Positions 5,609 through 8,234 of a DNA stretch of 8,234 nt are shown here, piece by piece. Position 1 is the first letter of the stretch; every line of letters starts with the position of its first letter. The DNA lies in NCBI GenBank assembly GCA_030604165.1, contig JAUVWK010000110.1, forward strand, positions 1 through 8,234. Direction: 5' to 3'. The position numbers and the translations under genes were made by a program. Under the pieces are notes generated by a model. That model was not told where the DNA came from and did no database searches. It was given only the letters and a program-made list of their open reading frames with translations. This DNA comes from Alphaproteobacteria bacterium. GTDB lineage: Bacteria > Pseudomonadota > Alphaproteobacteria > UBA828.

Positions 5609-6460
5609 CTAACGTTCGTAGTTGAAATCGGTCTCATCGCTGTCGTCGTCGTCCTCGGCATCCACGGCGGCCCACTCCGCCTCCTCTTCCGCGCGCTTCT
5701 CGGCGCGCTTCCTTTCGGCGATGCGGACCAAAAAGATCGAGATTTCATAAAGCAGAAGCAGCGGCGCGCCAAGACCTAACTGGCTGATCACGTCGGGAGG
5801 CGTCAAGATCGCCGCCGCGATAAACACCACGATAATGGCGTATTTGCGCTTTTTCCTCAGGCCATCGGCGGTGACCACGCCGGCGCGGCCCAACAGCGTC
5901 AAGAGGACCGGCAATTGGAAGCAAATACCGAAGGCGAAAATCAGCTTCATGACGAGCGAGAGATACTCGCTCATTTTTGGCAGCAGCTCGGTCGGCACGG
6001 CACCACCGCCGCCCTCGGTTTGGAACGAGACGAAGAACTTCCAGGCCTGCGGAAAGATGAAGTAATAGACCAGCGCGGCCCCGGCGAAGAACAGCACCGG
6101 GGTTATCAACAGAAACGGTAGCAGCGCCTTCTTCTCCCGCTTGTATAGGCCAGGCGCGACAAACATCCAAAATTGCGTCGCGATGATCGGAAACGACAAG
6201 AAGAACGCCCCCCAGAAGGCGATCTTGAGCTGCGTGAAGAACGCCTCGAGCAGGTGCGTGTAAATCAGCTTGGCGTCGTAGCCCTCATCCTCCATCACTT
6301 GCCGCAGGGGCTCGACCAGGAAATTGAAGATATCCTCGGCGACGAAATAGCAGCCGATGAAGGTGATGATCACCGCGATCATCGAATACATCAGGCGCTG
6401 CCGCAGCTCGACCAAATGGGCGATCAGCGGCATCCGACCGGATTCTACGTTTTCGGCCAC
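5609..6460 (-). CDS. tatC: TatC, core receptor subunit of the twin-arginine translocase
   Basis: TatC is the inner-membrane protein that recognises twin-arginine signal peptides and recruits TatA to move folded proteins across the membrane. The 283-residue product has the conserved MPLIAHLVELRQRL start region with Glu18 and Arg20, Pro51 after the first periplasmic loop, the second cytoplasmic loop VAPGLYKREKK with Glu109, and LTPPDVISQ (219-226). Six membrane segments can be seen, beginning at about 22, 74, 112, 165, 206 and 229. The start is GTG at 6460, three nucleotides after the tatB stop; an ATG at codon 10 is the alternative, and neither has a clear Shine-Dalgarno. The cytoplasmic C-terminus is longer than in E. 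coli TatC. It has a basic stretch (RIAERKRAEKR), then an acidic tail containing EDDDDSDETD. Confidence 0.97.
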   Translation of the reverse strand: MAENVESGRMPLIAHLVELRQRLMYSMIAVIITFIGCYFVAEDIFNFLVEPLRQVMEDEGYDAKLIYTHLLEAFFTQLKIAFWGAFFLSFPIIATQFWMFVAPGLYKREKKALLPFLLITPVLFFAGAALVYYFIFPQAWKFFVSFQTEGGGGAVPTELLPKMSEYLSLVMKLIFAFGICFQLPVLLTLLGRAGVVTADGLRKKRKYAIIVVFIAAAILTPPDVISQLGLGAPLLLLYEISIFLVRIAERKRAEKRAEEEAEWAAVDAEDDDDSDETDFNYER

Positions 6461-6463
6461 TGG

Positions 6464-6862
6464 CTAAGCGCTTGCGCCCGATTTCGGCGGCTCAACGGCT
6501 GGCTCGCCGTCCGCCTTGGCTGCCGCCGGACCGCTTCCCGCGGTCTCGTCGGCCGGCTTATCGGCCGACTTGTCGGACTTCTCGGGTGGGCTCGGGTCGT
6601 CGTCAAGCTTGATGGAGGAGCCCAAATCGGCGCGCGCGGTGGACAACTCCTCGTTGGCCGTCGCGATCTCCTTCTGGATCGCGGCGATCTCCGTTTCGTC
6701 GGCGGCTTCCTCGATGGAGCGCTGAAAATCGCGGGCGTAAGCCCGCGCCTTGCCCGACCATTGTCCGATCGTGCGCACGATCCGAGGCAGGTCCTTGGGT
6801 CCCACCACGACGAGCGCGATGACCATGATGATCAGAATTTCGGTCCAGCCGATGTCCAGCAT
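6464..6862 (-). CDS. tatB: TatB, twin-arginine translocase subunit
   Basis: TatB pairs with TatC to form the receptor complex for twin-arginine substrates. The 132-residue product has a single N-terminal membrane helix (residues 3-20, MLDIGWTEILIIMVIALVVV) with the conserved Glu8. The VGPKDLP hinge (20-26) that marks TatB follows, then an amphipathic helix, a charged helical part (EEAADETEIAAIQKEIATA), and a low-complexity tail rich in Pro, Lys, Ala and acidic residues. ATG at 6862 is preceded by a strong GGGAGGT Shine-Dalgarno, which is partly folded into a hairpin. It lies 61 nt after tatA and 3 nt before tatC. The GPKDLP hinge and Glu8 set it apart from TatA, which has FGAGKLP. Confidence 0.95.
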   Translation of the reverse strand: MLDIGWTEILIIMVIALVVVGPKDLPRIVRTIGQWSGKARAYARDFQRSIEEAADETEIAAIQKEIATANEELSTARADLGSSIKLDDDPSPPEKSDKSADKPADETAGSGPAAAKADGEPAVEPPKSGASA

Positions 6863-6865
6863 GGC

Positions 6866-6887
6866 ACCTCCCGCCGTTAACGCGGGA
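6866..6887 (-). promoter_or_regulatory. tatB ribosome binding site overlapped by a hairpin
   Basis: On the minus strand GGGAGGT (6866-6872) lies three bases before the tatB ATG. TCCCGC (6882-6887 read on the minus strand) and GCGGGA (6869-6874) form a perfect 6-bp stem with a 7-base loop (GTTAACG). The downstream arm covers the first four bases of the Shine-Dalgarno. A second GGGAGGT lies upstream at 6889-6895 and can pair weakly with the same TCCC, so two alternative folds are possible. It may lower tatB translation relative to tatA. Confidence 0.5.
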
Positions 6888-6923
6888 TACCTCCCTTAAA
6901 CAAACCGCTCTTGTTTTCTTGGT

Positions 6924-7178
6924 CTAGGTCTTCGCCGCCTCGTCCTTCTTCACGGCCGTCGCGTCGACCGCTGCGGCTTCTTGATTGATGACCTTGGCAT
7001 CGGGCTCGCTCTTGGCCGCCGCGGCTTCCGCGTGCTCGGTCTGACCTTCCTTCATGCCCGCCTTAAAGCTTTTGATGCCTTTGGCAAAATCGCCCATCAC
7101 CCTCGGCAGCTTGCCGGCGCCGAAGATGAGCAGAACGATCACCAGGATCAGAGCTATTTGCCAAATTCCTATACTCAT
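6924..7178 (-). CDS. tatA: TatA, pore-forming subunit of the twin-arginine translocase
   Basis: TatA oligomerises on demand at the TatBC complex to let folded proteins pass the inner membrane. The 84-residue product shows a short N-terminal membrane helix (MSIGIWQIALILVIVLLIFG, residues 1-20) with polar Gln7. The diagnostic FGAGKLP hinge (19-25), an amphipathic helix (VMGDFAKGIKSFKAGMKEG) and a charged, Ala-rich tail follow. Length is typical. ATG at 7178 has GCAGGAGAG upstream with suitable spacing. It is the first tat gene, about 97 nt after the ABC ATPase gene; I saw no clear promoter hexamers in that gap. Confidence 0.96.
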   Translation of the reverse strand: MSIGIWQIALILVIVLLIFGAGKLPRVMGDFAKGIKSFKAGMKEGQTEHAEAAAAKSEPDAKVINQEAAAVDATAVKKDEAAKT

Positions 7179-7278
7179 GAATTACTCTCCTGCTGTCCCA
7201 ATCTCCCAAGCCGAAGACCGTGCATCCCAGCAATACCCCCTGACGCCACAACGGCGCCGGAATAATTGCGGTCGTCGA
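7179..7278. other. Gap between the ABC ATPase gene and tatA
   Basis: These 100 nt hold the tatA Shine-Dalgarno (about 7185-7192, minus strand) at their left end. I found no strong hairpin with a T run to end the ABC transcript and no promoter with both hexamers well matched. Either the tat genes are read from upstream or the tatA promoter diverges from the sigma70 consensus. Confidence 0.4.
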
Positions 7279-8234
7279 CTAGATTTCCTGCTTAGCAGGG
7301 AACACAAAAGCGTGCCCCGGGTCAAAATGAATGCACATTATTTCACCGACTTGCGGCCCGACGCTACCAGCGATTCGAGCGGTTATTTGGGTCGCGGAGC
7401 CGTCCAAGGCCATATGCACGAGCGTGGTCGGTCCCAGCTCATGGATCCGCTCGACCCGGGCCGACACCGCGCCGCCCCGGCCATCAGCCGCCAAATGCAG
7501 CCCCTCGGGCCGAATCAATACCTGCACCACGCCGCCATCCTCGAGGCCCGGGACCGTGACGCGGCCCACGGGCGTCTCCACGGCGCCGCCCCAGACGGTG
7601 CCCTCGAAGCGGTTGATGGGTCCGAAAAAGCCCGCGACGAAAGGATTTACCGGCTGCCGGTAGATCTCGCCCGGGGCTCCTATCTGGACGATTTGTCCGG
7701 CCCGCATGAGCGCGATGCGGTCGGCCATGAACATGGCCTCTTCCGCATTGTGGGTCACCAGCACCGTGGCGACGCCTGACGACTTGAGCAGACGCAGGGT
7801 ATCGTCGCGAATATGGTCGCGCAGGCGCTCGTCGAGGCCGGAAAAAGGCTCGTCCAGCAGCATCACGACAGGCTCCGGCGCCAGCGCGCGAACCAGCGCC
7901 ACGCGCTGCTGCTCGCCGCCTGACAGCACATGCGGAAAGTCGCTGGCATAGTCCGCCAGGCCGACCCGGGCCAGCAGCTTACGGGCGATCCGCCGCCCCG
8001 CCGCGCCTCGCTCCGCCAGGCCGAAGGCGACGTTGTCGACCACCCTCAAGTGCGGAAATAACGCATAATCCTGAAACATCAGGCCCACCCGTCGGCGCTC
8101 CGGCGGTAGCGACCGGCCGGGCCGCGCCACCTCGCGGCCACCGATTTCAATGCGCCCGTGCTGCAGGGGCTCGAGGCCGGCGGCGATGCGCAGGGTCGTT
8201 GTTTTGCCGCAGCCGGACGGCCCCAGCAGGCACA
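7279..8234 (-). CDS. ABC transporter ATP-binding protein, Fe3+/polyamine-type (5' end cut by window edge)
   Basis: This is the ATPase of an import ABC transporter; 317 residues are visible and roughly 30-35 N-terminal residues lie beyond the right edge. Numbered from the first whole codon in the window, it has Walker A GPSGCGKT (4-11), the Q-loop MFQDYALFPHLRV (52-64), signature LSGGEQQR (103-110), Walker B VVMLLDEP (122-129), D-loop SGLD and the switch His161 (VTHNAEEA). A C-terminal TOBE-type beta domain runs from about residue 200 (EGTVWGGAVETPVGRVTV, IRPEGLHL). The phrase LPPERRRVGLMFQDYALFPHL resembles FbpC-type iron(III) and PotA-type ATPases. The frame continues to the edge; a GTG at 8130 would delete Walker A and is not the start. 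Its permease and binding protein are not in the window, so the substrate is undetermined. It ends 100 nt before tatA. Confidence 0.93.
   Translation of the reverse strand, partial: CLLGPSGCGKTTTLRIAAGLEPLQHGRIEIGGREVARPGRSLPPERRRVGLMFQDYALFPHLRVVDNVAFGLAERGAAGRRIARKLLARVGLADYASDFPHVLSGGEQQRVALVRALAPEPVVMLLDEPFSGLDERLRDHIRDDTLRLLKSSGVATVLVTHNAEEAMFMADRIALMRAGQIVQIGAPGEIYRQPVNPFVAGFFGPINRFEGTVWGGAVETPVGRVTVPGLEDGGVVQVLIRPEGLHLAADGRGGAVSARVERIHELGPTTLVHMALDGSATQITARIAGSVGPQVGEIMCIHFDPGHAFVFPAKQEI

Overview
This window looks like GC-rich chromosomal DNA from an alphaproteobacterium, possibly Rhodospirillales-like. The evidence is the gene order tatA-tatB-tatC-serS-surE-pcm-nlpD next to yajC and a DUF815 ATPase, the strong third-position GC bias, and the protein sequences. 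It is a core housekeeping locus. I see no insertion sequence, phage gene, tRNA, rRNA, CRISPR array or defence system, and no stretch over about 170 bases without a gene.

Layout, left to right. Positions 1-540 (minus) hold yajC, cut by the left window edge before its stop. It has an unusual lipoprotein-type N-terminus and a very acidic C-terminal tail made from a 9-bp tandem repeat. A 170-bp divergent promoter region (541-710) separates it from a DUF815/COG2607 AAA-type ATPase (711-1589, plus). That gene converges on the end of a long minus-strand cluster, and an inverted repeat at 1594-1613 lies between the two stops.

The minus-strand cluster, in transcription order from the right, is a 5'-truncated ABC-transporter ATPase (8234-7279), tatA, tatB, tatC, serS, surE, pcm and an NlpD-like LysM/LytM lipoprotein (ending at 1621). 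The last three genes are tightly joined: surE and pcm share a TTGA junction, with pcm starting at TTG, and pcm and nlpD share an ATGA junction. tatB and tatC are 3 nt apart. The gaps tatA-tatB (61 nt), tatC-serS (115 nt) and ABC-tatA (100 nt) are where regulation or transcript boundaries would sit.

Functionally, TatA, TatB and TatC form the twin-arginine translocase for folded proteins, and YajC is an accessory of the Sec translocon (SecDF normally follows it, outside the window). SerS charges tRNA-Ser. SurE and Pcm are nucleotide and protein damage enzymes. The NlpD-like protein probably controls septal peptidoglycan amidases, because its LytM metal site is degenerate. The ABC ATPase resembles Fe3+/polyamine-type importers and has no visible partner.

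I found no convincing previously undescribed system. The points most worth a second look are the acidic tails on both YajC and TatC, the lipobox on YajC, a hairpin overlapping the tatB ribosome binding site, and the degenerate LytM site.
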